The translations under genes were made by a program, and so were the position numbers. The notes under the pieces were generated by a model. It did no database searches. It was not told the DNA's origin and worked only from the letters and a program-made list of their open reading frames with translations. From Owenia fusiformis (taxonomy: Eukaryota; Annelida; Polychaeta; Sabellida; Oweniidae), in the NCBI GenBank assembly GCA_903813345.2, contig CAIIXF020000008.1:36106867-36170866 (forward strand): a stretch of 64,000 nt of DNA, read 5' to 3'. Below, piece after piece: positions 1 to 10,900 of this stretch. The stretch's first letter is position 1. Each line of letters starts with the position of its first letter.

Positions 1-120
1 TAATTTTTATACGAAGCTTATTGTGACCGGGATTGTGACCCTTTAAAACCTGACTTATTTTTTATATTTTGGGTAACTTTTTTAAAATGTTTACTTTTAC
101 ATACATATTTGGTTTAAGGA

Positions 121-386
121 ATGTAGACCGAAGAGCAGGGGTAATATATTATTGAATACATCCCGCAGGGCTAGGCACAAACATCTTCAAACGGTTCGAA
201 AGCTTTTGTGCCTAGCCCTAAGGGGGTGTATTAGACGATATTACTCCTGCTCTTGGGTCTATATTACGATTCGAACATAAAAACCTGATAAAAACTCCCC
301 AAAATGTTTCGAATTAAGATATATAGACCAAAGAGCAGGGGCAATATCGTCGTCGAATACATTCCGCAGGGCTAGGGACAAACGTT
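121..386. repeat. Hairpin repeat plus a half copy
   Basis: The segment 123-186 is followed by its near reverse complement at 205-267 (AGAGCAGGGGTAATAT ... ATATTACTCCTGCTCT, and GGGCTAGGCACAAA ... TTTGTGCCTAGCCC). A single arm recurs in the first orientation at 321-386. This looks like a small foldback MITE and a truncated relative. Family not recognised. Confidence 0.7.
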
Positions 387-855
387 TTCTGAATCCCGAA
401 CGACCGTACTGGTCGTCTTTAAAGTATTCGGAACTCCGGCCCTCTGTAGCAGCCCTATGCAACTCAATATTTTTTTGTCCAAATGTTCGTGCGCTATGTA
501 GTGGGCAACATATCCTTCATATAGTCGTACAATGGACAAACACTCAAATAGGCTACTGCCCTGGTTTGGTCAGTTGATTTCTTAAATTTTAAATTGAATC
601 TACATGTACGTCATGTATCTTCTAAATTCCAAAGATCATTGCTCTCGGGCTAAAAAACAAATACAAAAATACCCCATTTGTATACTATGATACGTCATAT
701 AATGAGGTGCGGCCAACGGATGGTTATTCTGTTCGCGACAATATTACCCGGGCAAGTAATTGCAAATTAAAACGTCTACAGCGAATATAGAATCAACATG
801 TATGTATGCAATTGACTGTAGACGCATTTTTTATACTAAAGTCATGCCTAATTGG

Positions 856-1389
856 AGGGTTTGTAGAAAAAACCGGGTACCGGGTAGTAAATCCTCCATG
901 CTGGATTCAAACTTGGTACCCGGTACCCGATCGAAAAAACCGGGTACCCAAAAAACGAAAAATACGAATATTTAACATAATAAGATCATTAGAAAACGTG
1001 TAAAATTTGTTTTGAATTTACAGAAATGTATGTTACTTCCTTCAAAATTGAGCTAGAAGCTTCAAATAAATTGCATTTTAAGGCTCTTTTCTTCCTCTAT
1101 CATCATGGTCATATTTTCATTGGTTATGGGGGGGGGGGTGCGATCGCACCATCGCACACCCTCCTGGCTACGCCTATGACATTGTAAGACGATTTGAAAA
1201 ACATGACAAGTTACATACATTTTTGTAAATTCAAAACAAATTTTACACGTTTTCTAATGATCTTATTATGTTAGATATTCGTATTTTTCGTTTTTTGGGT
1301 ACCCGGTTTTTTCGATCGGGTACCGGGTACCAAGTTTGAACCCAGCATGGAGGATTTACTACCCGGTACCCGGTTTTTTCTACAAACCC
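856..1389. mobile_element. hAT-like non-autonomous element with 180-bp TIRs
   Basis: A 534-bp element is flanked by the 8-bp direct repeat CTAATTGG (848-855 and 1390-1397), as expected for hAT target-site duplication. The arms, about 856-1037 and 1205-1389, are nearly perfect reverse complements ending in GGGTTTGTAG/CTACAAACCC. They are rich in GGGTACC/GGTACCC words. The core (1038-1204) has a G9 run and no coding frame. There is no transposase, so it would be mobilised in trans. The hAT assignment rests on the duplication length and is an inference. Confidence 0.75.
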
Positions 1390-2097
1390 CTAATTGGACT
1401 TAATTTCAGATACAGTCTTGGCTTGGACAATTGATTTCCCTAAATCTTAAATTGAAACTACATGTACATGTATCTTATACCATAGACCATTGTCAAAAAG
1501 AAAAATACCAACGGTATATGGATGGCCATATAGACTAATATATCGTCATACTTTTAACGCCGTAAAATCTACTTTAAACGTTGTTACGATTTTATGGCCA
1601 AAGAATTACTTTGAACGCCGCCAAAACTACTTTAAACAGTGTCAAAAACGATTTTGTAGGATTTCGAACGGCTTCAAGAATTATAAGTGACACGTAAATT
1701 ACGTCGAATCTGTGTTTGTCGCGCCATTTCGAATTGCCAGTAGTTCTGTAGTTTGAACCGATTGCTTTGATTGGTTGTGCAAAATCATTTTCCTTTCAAA
1801 AGAGTTTTAACGCCATAAAAATTAATTTTAATGAGGTACAAAAATCGTTTTTGACGCCGTCATAATCATTTTTAACGGCGCACTACGTTTTTTGACGTTA
1901 AAAGTATGACGATGCATTGGTTCAGATGGCAAGCCATAAATGTAAACCATGATACGTCATAATATGACATGAGGTGGGACCAACGGAGAGTAGTTTTTGT
2001 TCGCGTCATTGATATGCTATTACCCGAGCAGATGAGATCAAAATAAATAGTCATCTGGCACTGAATCATCTCGAGCAATTGACACCTTTATGCGAAT

Positions 2098-2135
2098 ACT
2101 ACTATAAAAGACCAAGTTATGATATTCTCGAACCA
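2098..2135 (+). promoter_or_regulatory. Possible TATA box of the Ras-like gene
   Basis: The sequence CTATAAAAG at 2102-2110 lies about 100 bp upstream of the ATG at 2211, at a sensible distance for a core promoter with a short 5' UTR starting near 2135. Seen only as a motif match in AT-rich DNA, so it could be chance. Confidence 0.35.
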
Positions 2136-2210
2136 CAATCAGCTGAAACCTGGACTGACAACCAAAAGAAGAAACATTAGAAACGATCAAAAGAGATCTC
2201 AGAAACGAAG

Positions 2211-3646
2211 ATGATGAGTCGCAAATATAACATCGTGATGCTTGGCGCTGGAGGTGTGGGCAAATCGGCACTAGTGCGCCAATTTCTCTACGGCAAATGG
2301 CATCAACAGTACAAACCTACCGTGGAACAATACTACAGGCACCTTATGCGCTTTACACGTAAGTAAAATAAATCATGACAAACTATGACATTGTGTAGTA
2401 TTTTTGAATTCAATAGAGAAAACATGATCTGAATACTTTGGCAAATGAGTACTCGTGGTCGTTTTTTGAAATTGATATTGCTTAATCTTAAAAATAAGAA
2501 CGCATCTGCATATCATGTACATGTATGATTTGATTTTATGTTGCAGCGAAAATTTGCCATCCCATCGAGATTTTGGACACAGCTGGCAACTACCAATTTC
2601 CAGCTATGCGAGAACTTGCTATTCGTTCAGGACTTGCATTTATGGTCGTATTTGCTGTCGACGATGAAGACTCCCTCAAAACAGCAATCAGACTTCGCAA
2701 TGAGATCGTCGATATAAAAGGTAAAGCAAGTTTAAATTTTGTAACAATTAGATGACCTCTTATTCTACATATTCTCAATTTCTCCATATCTCACATGCTG
2801 CAAGTTTTTTGTACTAATGCTTTGCATCAATTTATTTTAGGCGATCAAGAGGTTCCGGTTGTACTCGTTGGAAATAAAGCTGATGTTCCAGAGAGAAAGG
2901 TTAGCGCTGTATCTGCCAAGAGATGCGCTCGATTACATTTCAATCATAATTACATCGAGACGAGTGCCAAATACAATATCAATATAGAGGAGCTTTTCAC
3001 TGACATTTCTAAAGAACAATTGAACATTGAAATCCCTGCAAAGGCCATGAAGGGGGTTGGGAAGGAACGCAACGTCAAGACAATATTTCAAAGGATCTTA
3101 AAACGAAACGCTATCCACAAGAACAATGAAGATAAACAATTGAAGACTTTAAGTCGCCGTTGTAGCTCGGAATCTAGCAATACATTTCCCTCGCAGCCGA
3201 CAAAATCAGACGGGCTATTCATGAGACTCTCGAGAACAATGCTCTCGTCTTTCGGCATTCTAAAGCGGCGAAAACCACGTCAAATCGAACAGGAGACTGG
3301 CAACGATAGCTTAAGTGCCCATGGATCATCTGAAATGCACATGGGCAGAAGTGAAGATACATTAGCGAGTGTCGATGACACTCGAATAAAATACGAACTG
3401 GTCGTACCAAAAGCAAATGTTACAAGATCGCAGTCCATCCCTAAAAGCACAAGGTACTTCGAAGACTCTCCGTTTTTGGTCCAGCAATCATTCAATGACA
3501 TTAATCAGCCTTCCGTTCGGTCAATGCTCACTGACGCTGATCAAAAGCGAGTTAGATGTTACAACTTACCTAGGACGCAACCCACATTTAGTGAAATGTG
3601 GGAGTGTGCAGAAGTACAGTTTGCCGATACAGAAAGGAAATTGTGA
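2211..3646 (+). CDS. Ras-family small GTPase, RASD/Rhes-like, 375 aa, 3 exons
   Basis: Exons are 2211-2358, 2547-2720 and 2841-3646, joined at GTAAGT/GCAG, GTAAAG/TTAG sites with matching phase 1. The G domain shows the P-loop GAGGVGKS (residues 12-19), switch I threonine in YKPTVEQYY (T37), DTAGN (60-64), NKAD (119-122) and a SAK motif. Asparagine replaces the Ras Gln61 and is followed by FPAMR, as in RASD1/Rhes proteins. It should bind and hydrolyse GTP and act in signalling at membranes or in the cytosol. Residues ~170-375 form a basic, Ser-rich tail with no recognisable domain. The C-terminus (DTERKL) has no CAAX box, so normal prenylation is not expected. The upstream ATG of the MM pair was chosen; either may be used. 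The gene converges on the sulfotransferase. Subfamily (RASD or Ras-dva) is not settled. Confidence 0.9.
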
Positions 3647-3860
3647 TTTTGAAAATGTGCAGTTTCTTTGAAAATGTGCAGTTTCTCAGTAATATCAAAT
3701 AACGCACAAGGTAGACCAACAGTCTATTTTAAGTATGATCTTCCATTTTCGATTGTTGATGCAAAAGACATGAAAAGTACCATCAAATATAAGATGTATC
3801 ATTATTAACAAAATGTGTATACGTCTAGTATATAGTACATGTATTTTTGTGCTTTATTTC

Positions 3861-3866
3861 AATAAA
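3861..3866 (+). terminator. Poly(A) signal of the Ras-like gene
   Basis: AATAAA lies 215 bp downstream of the stop codon at 3644-3646, the first canonical signal after it. Confidence 0.6.
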
Positions 3867-3929
3867 ATACTCAGAATTATCGTATGATCTGTAAAATGAA
3901 GCCCTTTGATTGGTCAGTTCTTGTGCTGT

Positions 3930-4190
3930 ACCTATCTGTATTGCTACTGAGATTGCCCCCGTTGATCATCTCCGTCGCAATACAGAAAATATTGGTACGG
4001 AGGGGAAATTCTCAGTAGCAATACAGAGGATCACACGATAAAAACGTTGTTGAATGATTTGAAGTGCAATACAGGACATATTCTGTCTCGATATTCTGTA
4101 TTTGGACTCGACTTCGTCTCGTTCCAATACGTAATTTCTCGAGCAGAATATGTCCTGTATTGCACTTCAAATCATTCAATAACTTAAAGT
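3930..4190. repeat. Two adjacent palindromes
   Basis: The words TGTATTGCTACTGAGA and TCTCAGTAGCAATACA face each other across 3938-4024. Just downstream, 4050-4098 and 4137-4188 form a second stem (GTGCAATACAGGACATATTC / GAATATGTCCTGTATTGCAC). This looks like small hairpin elements in the region between the convergent genes. Confidence 0.65.
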
Positions 4191-4943
4191 ATAATACACC
4201 ATTGTGGTATTCAGTTATCGTTTGACTTTTTTCGTTTTCATTCCTTTAAAATTGTTAATACATTTATACATAAACATGTTTTAAAATTTGGTTCAGTTTT
4301 TTGTTTGACAGTTCATACCGGTCCTTTTATCAATTCAGGAAATAACCATGCATTTCAGTCTCTTGTTAGTCTCTCTGATTATTTCAAATCGGATCGATTT
4401 TCGTTAGATAAGAAATGCTGACCATTCTTTTTTTTAATTCATCGGTCATTTTTAGTTTCCTTCTTGAGAGGAGCCCCCTATGTCATAAGGCATTAGATCA
4501 TAGGGTTTGATCCAAGCCTGACTGGAAGTATCCGAATTCTCTCACGGACATTCTGACTGCCGGACAAACGACATTACTTTATCAATATGATACATAGTAC
4601 AGCCAATTCACTAACAATTGCCATAGTAGCGTCTGGTGCAGGCTGTTATAGTATATGCAATCAAATTATGAACATTAGTATGCTGTCAATTTAGCAATTA
4701 TAAACACTATGCTTGCCGGTAGCCAGCTTTTACCAGGAGGGGGAGCTTTTTTCCAGGTGGGGGGGGGGCTTTTTCATAATTTTGGCTAAAAATCATGCGA
4801 AAAATTCTCAGAATGGTGAAAAACTGCATGATTTTGAAAGAATTTCTGACCAGCTCCCACTCTGGCTACGGGCCTGCTATGTTCCAGAGGGGATAAGACG
4901 TTTTACCCTCAAGCACACAATCCCTGCGTATAGTCCATAAGCT
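4191..4943. other. Intergenic region between convergent genes
   Basis: No exon seen. One small inverted-repeat element occurs at 4715-4876 (listed separately). The remainder is AT-rich unassigned DNA. Confidence 0.5.
4715..4876. mobile_element. Small hAT-like MITE (GTAGCCAG termini)
   Basis: The ends GCCGGTAGCCAG and CTGGCTACGGGCCTG are inverted copies, and the flanks CTATGCTT/CTATGTTC resemble a decayed 8-bp target duplication. A related copy sits at 60558-60720. The inside is G-rich with no coding capacity. Confidence 0.5.
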
Positions 4944-4949
4944 TTTATT
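4944..4949 (-). terminator. Poly(A) signal of the sulfotransferase gene
   Basis: On the minus strand AATAAA begins 22 nt after the sulfotransferase stop codon (TAG at 4973-4971), giving a very short 3' UTR. Confidence 0.6.
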
Positions 4950-4970
4950 TCACCTTTTTAAACGGAACGC

Positions 4971-7900
4971 CTAATGGTTTATTTCAAATGGTATATGTAT
5001 ACCAATGTCTCCGATCTTGTTGCTGTGGTGCTTGTCGAATTTTTCATTTTGCGAGACGGTGAAGTAGTTTTTCCAATCGCCAACCTTTCCTTAAAATAGA
5101 TGTGGAACATACAAGGTGATTAAAAATCAATGGCATAGATTTTCATCATTGCTTTTTTAGTTTAGTCAATTTATATAGAGGGCTTCGCTGTGTTTTCCAT
5201 TCAGGATTCAAGGATTCAAAAAATTCATTTCTTTTTCATGTTTCTCTCAAGCAATAAGGATGAGCCCTTCTTCCTAAAATAAATGTGGTACAAAAGGCCA
5301 AAAACGTAAATATATGGATTGTTTAACTTTCCATTTTATAAGGTATTCATTTTGAGGATTCTCCGGGTGCTATTCTATCACATTGCTTACTGTAAATAGA
5401 AACAGCCTCGTGAGAACTACATCGTTTGCTATCAGTTTGATGGCAAAATTCTCATTCGTGAGTTTAAGCAAATCCACTTTCTAACATATTAATGGGGTTC
5501 ATTACACATAAAGCACAATGCTTATCGCAAAAATGACGAGCTCAATCATCTCCAGGTAAAGTTCTGAGCACAAAACAAAGTAAATTTTCTATACTAACCC
5601 TTTCTCATAAACTTTGGTATTGATTGGTCAAATATGCAGACACCCTGGTTGTTCTTGGCCGTACGGCGCATCTTGTCGAAGTTCGTGGCCTTTGCAATAC
5701 CCTTTGTGATTTCCTCCGAAACAGGTTTGTCAAGGAATGCAGCGAGACGCTCTATTTCCTTTTGTGGATGCTAAAAAAACACTCAATGTCAGTTGACGGC
5801 AGTAATTTATAAGTACATACAGGGTGGGCGAAAAACGTTCACATTTTTTATTTCGATAGAACTTTTTTGAAAATCCATGAAGGTCAATAAAATTTTGGCA
5901 GGATATGCAGAAATCAATTTTACAATTGACCCTTAAGTGGTATTTATATATCTTTGGGGTTTTTGAGTAATAAAATGTAAACAGAGACTATGGGTTTATT
6001 TGAAAAATTACAGCATCCAGAATGTTATTCGAAGCAACACTTTTACACTAATTTTAGCCATGCCTCTTTAAGTCCCAGATTGACAAATTAATGGGTCTGT
6101 CAGAGAAACACATGGGGTAGGGGGTTCAGTATATTCTGAATTAATTTCCAGAAAAGATTGAATTACATTAAAGAACCTGTTTCTTCATTGTTCTATAAAA
6201 CTCAGATTGATACTAAATATCAATGTCAAGCCAATAAGAGAACATCATTTTTAATCTCTTTCGCCTTTCAGTTCCATTTTTTTCTTGATGTTGAACCACT
6301 TATCTTCCCTATCGGTCTCAATACACTCCCAATGCTTTCATTTCTATAGGAAATATAGATTATAATAGTGTATACATAAAACATAACATGTTTCTCTAGC
6401 ATATCTGGCTGGATGTATACAAAGTCAATCTGAAAATGTTATTTGAGGCATGATTGTTTTCATTATTGTAAAATTGTTGCTTTGAACTTGATCCTGAAAT
6501 CTGGAAATTTTCATTTGGACCCCAAGTGTCTGTCAACGCAATGACTGTATGTTTACATAGTAGCCCGGACAGAATTGTTCAATGGTCACTTTTTATTTAA
6601 TAACTTTTTTTACTTTCAGTATTGTCAACATTTAATTACATATTTGAAAACTAGAGTAAAATTCTGACATACGAAAAAATATTTAGGGAACATCTCATTA
6701 GATATTGATATTATAGGCGTTCATAGTATGAGTGACGCAAATACATAGTTCACCATTTTGTCTCATAATTTGTTCAAAAGTGGCGGCATGTTTTGTGGTT
6801 TGAATGTTCAGTTGAAAGTTAATATTTAAGAAATGTCATAGGCCTACGAAATCATGTAGACTGCTGCCTTGGTATGAGGTAATGACTGCATTTATAACCT
6901 TTTGTTTTAAATTGACTTGTATGTATACCAGTACTTAAAAAGGTTTTACATTGTATGTACAGTATATTAGTAAGGTTGCAGGACTTAAAGTTTTTTTAGT
7001 CGTAGTGGATTAGCAACCCTAGTTCGTTTAACCTGTGCAACTTTATGGTCATACTGCCACAGTTTGTAATGTCTTTCCCAGTCACATGCCTCTTAACCCA
7101 TCCTTGGCATGCATATGAATTATTCTTCAGCTTTTGAATGGCCTCTGAGATGGCTGTTTGGAGCTCTTGAAAAGATTGAGGACCTGATCTCATCACACCC
7201 AGTACATTTGGGCGCCACCTATTCAGATCCTCTTGAACACAACCCCGAACATTTCAATAGAGTTGATTTCATATCCCCTTGGAGGTGTTGACTTCTTGTA
7301 TTTGATGATTGGTCAGTTGCTGCATTACATCAGGATTGTAATGGTGGCAGCATGGCCCTGTAGTCCTATGACAATCTTTAATATTAACTTTCAATTGAAC
7401 ATTCAAATTCACAAAACATGTCGCAAATTTGAACAAATACGAGGCAAAATAATGAATTATGTATTTGCGTCAGTAATACTATGAACCCCTATAGTATCAA
7501 TACATTAAGAGATGTTCCTTAAATATTTTTTTGTATGTCAGAATTTTACTCTAGTTTTCAAATATGTGATCAGACTTTGACAATACTGAAAATTAAAAAG
7601 TTATTAAAGAAAAAGTGGCCATTGAACAATTCTGTCCGGGCTACTATATTGTTCAAAAACCTCTTAGGATTTATTAATCTCACTTTTGGTTTTGGTACAT
7701 TTGTAAAATAGATTTCAAAAGATGTTAGTTGCCTATTCTGCTAAAATTTTATGTAAATCTATACATTTTCAAAATAGTTGAATCCAAATAAAAAATGTGG
7801 ACGTTTTTTGACCCACGTTGTAATGTATTTATAACGAAAATTATGTAATCAAGTCCATACCTGATTTTAGATCCTATGTATTCAAGTTATTTAGCGTGTA

Positions 7901-10900
7901 ACTATTTATACAAAATATGACGTCAAATGTAATCTCAAATAAAAAATGCAAAATATGACGTCGAATTTGATTTCAAATAAAAATACAAGATATGAAGTCA
8001 AATATAGTCTCAAATACTAGTATGATATGAACAAAAGAATAGACCTTTAAGACTCAATTAGGCGGTTCTTACACTTTATACAAGATTCAAATGCCAAAGA
8101 TAGACAACGCTACACTGAATTGTAATAAACCCTCAGATAAGTTAGCTACGTTTTAAACAACGTTGCAATGTCTGAGTGCTATAATCTAAATCTACCCTCT
8201 AAGTCAGTTACGTTTTAAAGAACGCTACAATAAATTGTGTTGTACGTATCATTGAAGTTAGCTACGTTTAAACAAAGCTACAACGACGTTATAGTTAAAA
8301 TCTAAGTTAAGGTTGTTTTGTAGATATTTGAAAATGTACTGCATCCTCGTTGAAAGAGCTCCTTCTGGCGTCATCACATGTCCGAGCAGCTGTCTTCGGT
8401 TAAGCCATAGGCTTTCAAGCTTGAAAGCCCCTGGTTATGCTGCTCCACAAATGGTATAGAAACATGTTAATAAGTGGCCTCTTAACTATTATTAGTACCA
8501 GTTCTAATATGTATTTGGTGTTTTCTGGAGTAATACAAGTCGGTAGAAGTTGATATGCATTTACAATGAGCAAACACTTGTTCTTGTTTCTAAATCTCTT
8601 TCGATCTGTAAAACCCCAAATGCATAAAGAACTGATACTGATGTGTTCAAATACAATGATTGTTAAGATGTTAAACATTTAATGCAAAATAAAAACCTTC
8701 TTCATGTCTTCAAAACAACAGAAGTGTATGTTGGAGTCCTTGGCGTGGAGCCACCAGCTTAAGACGTGTTCATACCAATCTCCGAGGACAACTGAAAGCA
8801 GTTGCAAAACAATGGCATCACGTACATGCAAGGGTCCAACAAGTGGACGTCAGACAGACAGTCAGACAGACACTCGTCGCAACATTACTAAAGCGAGTAA
8901 TGTAATTTTTATGAGTCGAGAATAAATCTGCTAATATAAAATATTGGATATATTTAGTAAATAAATCTGCTTATATAAAATATTGGATATATTTAGTAAA
9001 TAAATCTGCTAATATAAAATATTGGATATATTTAGTAAATAAATCTGCTTATATAAAATATTGGATATATTTAGTAAATAAATCTGCTAATATAAAATAT
9101 TGGATATATTTAGTAAGTGAATATGCTAATATAAAATATTGATTATATTTAGTAAATATAGCGATAAATATTTAAATATGGATTGGATTGAGTGGATTGG
9201 TTTCATGTAAAAGGTGGGTTGAATTTGATTAGACCAGGAATTGATAAGAAATGGAATTTCTAAAATGCATTGAAATCTTACTATTGATCTATTACTGGAG
9301 TACAGAGCTGTGATACGAGTTGAAAATTGTCTTCCATATAGTAAAATTGTTTTATTAACAGGGTGAGTCAAAAGTGTAACCATCTGGTTTGGTATAAGGT
9401 TTTCAATCATGATAGAATATTAAATTGTCCTTTCTGACAAACGAAACCACCACCGAAGAGCATCCGCTGAAGATGCATACTTCGTTTTTTTTGTTTTGTT
9501 TTGGGTTTATCTTGCTATCAATCGATTTTAATGCAGGACATTAATATTTAAAGAAAGAATGTATATATGATATTTATTTTTTCATATAAGTATGGTTCAA
9601 TTTACTTATGTAGTCACATACTTGTAAATAAATGTAATTATGCATTATATTTTGATCATACTACTTTAACTCGAGCTTTTAGATTAAACTGTGGAAATCC
9701 ATAATATGCATATTCTCGATCCAATTCACATTTTACACGAAACCAACCTATTCCAATCTACTCGATCGAATCCATATTTTAATACTTACTGCTAATATAC
9801 AATATTGAATAATATTAAGTAAATAAATCTGCTAATATAAAATAGTGAATATATTAAGTAAATAAATCTGCTAATAAAAATATTGGATATATTTCGTAAG
9901 TAAATCTGCTAATATACACTGATATAAAATATTGGATATATTTAGTAAGTAAATCTGCTAATATAAAATATTGGATATATTTAGTAAGTAAATATGCTAA
10001 TATAAAATATTGGATATATTTAGTAAGTAAATATGCTTATATAAAATAGTGGATACGTTTAGTAAATAAATCTGCTAATATAAATTTATATTAGATATAT
10101 TTAGTAAGTAAATCTGCTAATATAAAATATTGGATACATTTAGTAAATAAATCAGCTAATATCTGAATATAAGATATTGGATAAAAGTAAATAGGCCCAA
10201 CCCTGCATAAAATATTGGATATGCTTATGATCTGCTACAAAATTAACATGGTATATTTCACAGACCAAATCATTAAATTTAGGGTTATCCAAAATTAACA
10301 GGTCATCGGTATACCTACTTGTATGATTTTATTAAATCTATCACATTTCATTGTTTCATTTCAAATACTTCCTCTTTCCATTTGTCATCAGGAATTGATG
10401 TGTAAATTGTAGAAAAATTCCATGTCGAAATACATTTTTTAAATGAATTAGGTTACTAAATTTCGATAAACGGTCTTCATTTTTTAAGGATTCAAGTGTG
10501 ATTACCCCGGAATTTCAAAAAAGCATTGGACTACACTAGGACGACCTAGCTTGATATGGATCTTAATGTAATATAGGTATTCACTAAATGTTACTATAGG
10601 CAAATGTTCTTGTTAAACGAAACTCAATAAGTCTAGCTTTATATGGATTACAACGTAATTTAGGTATCCAATAAATTTTAGGCAAATGTTCTTGTTTCTC
10701 TGTTGGTTTAATGTTATGTTTATTCAAAAAGTCTAGATGGTTCTTCCCAAAATAACCCAAACAATAATAACGAATATCTTGGACTCGAGGCTGCTCATGA
10801 ATCAAGGCACTTACACTTTGTAAAACCATAGATGTGTTTCTATTGATTTATATGGTGACCTAATTACAATTATTTTCCTTATTATTTATACACAGTCAGG

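Larger units (their letters stand above)
1..2097. other. Gene-free upstream region with repeats
   Basis: I see no exon in this stretch. It holds a hairpin repeat near the window start, one hAT-like element (856-1389), and unassigned AT-rich DNA in which short GGCGTTAAA/TTTTAACG-like words recur around 1550-1900. The short open frames here lack splice signals and protein-like composition. Confidence 0.6.
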
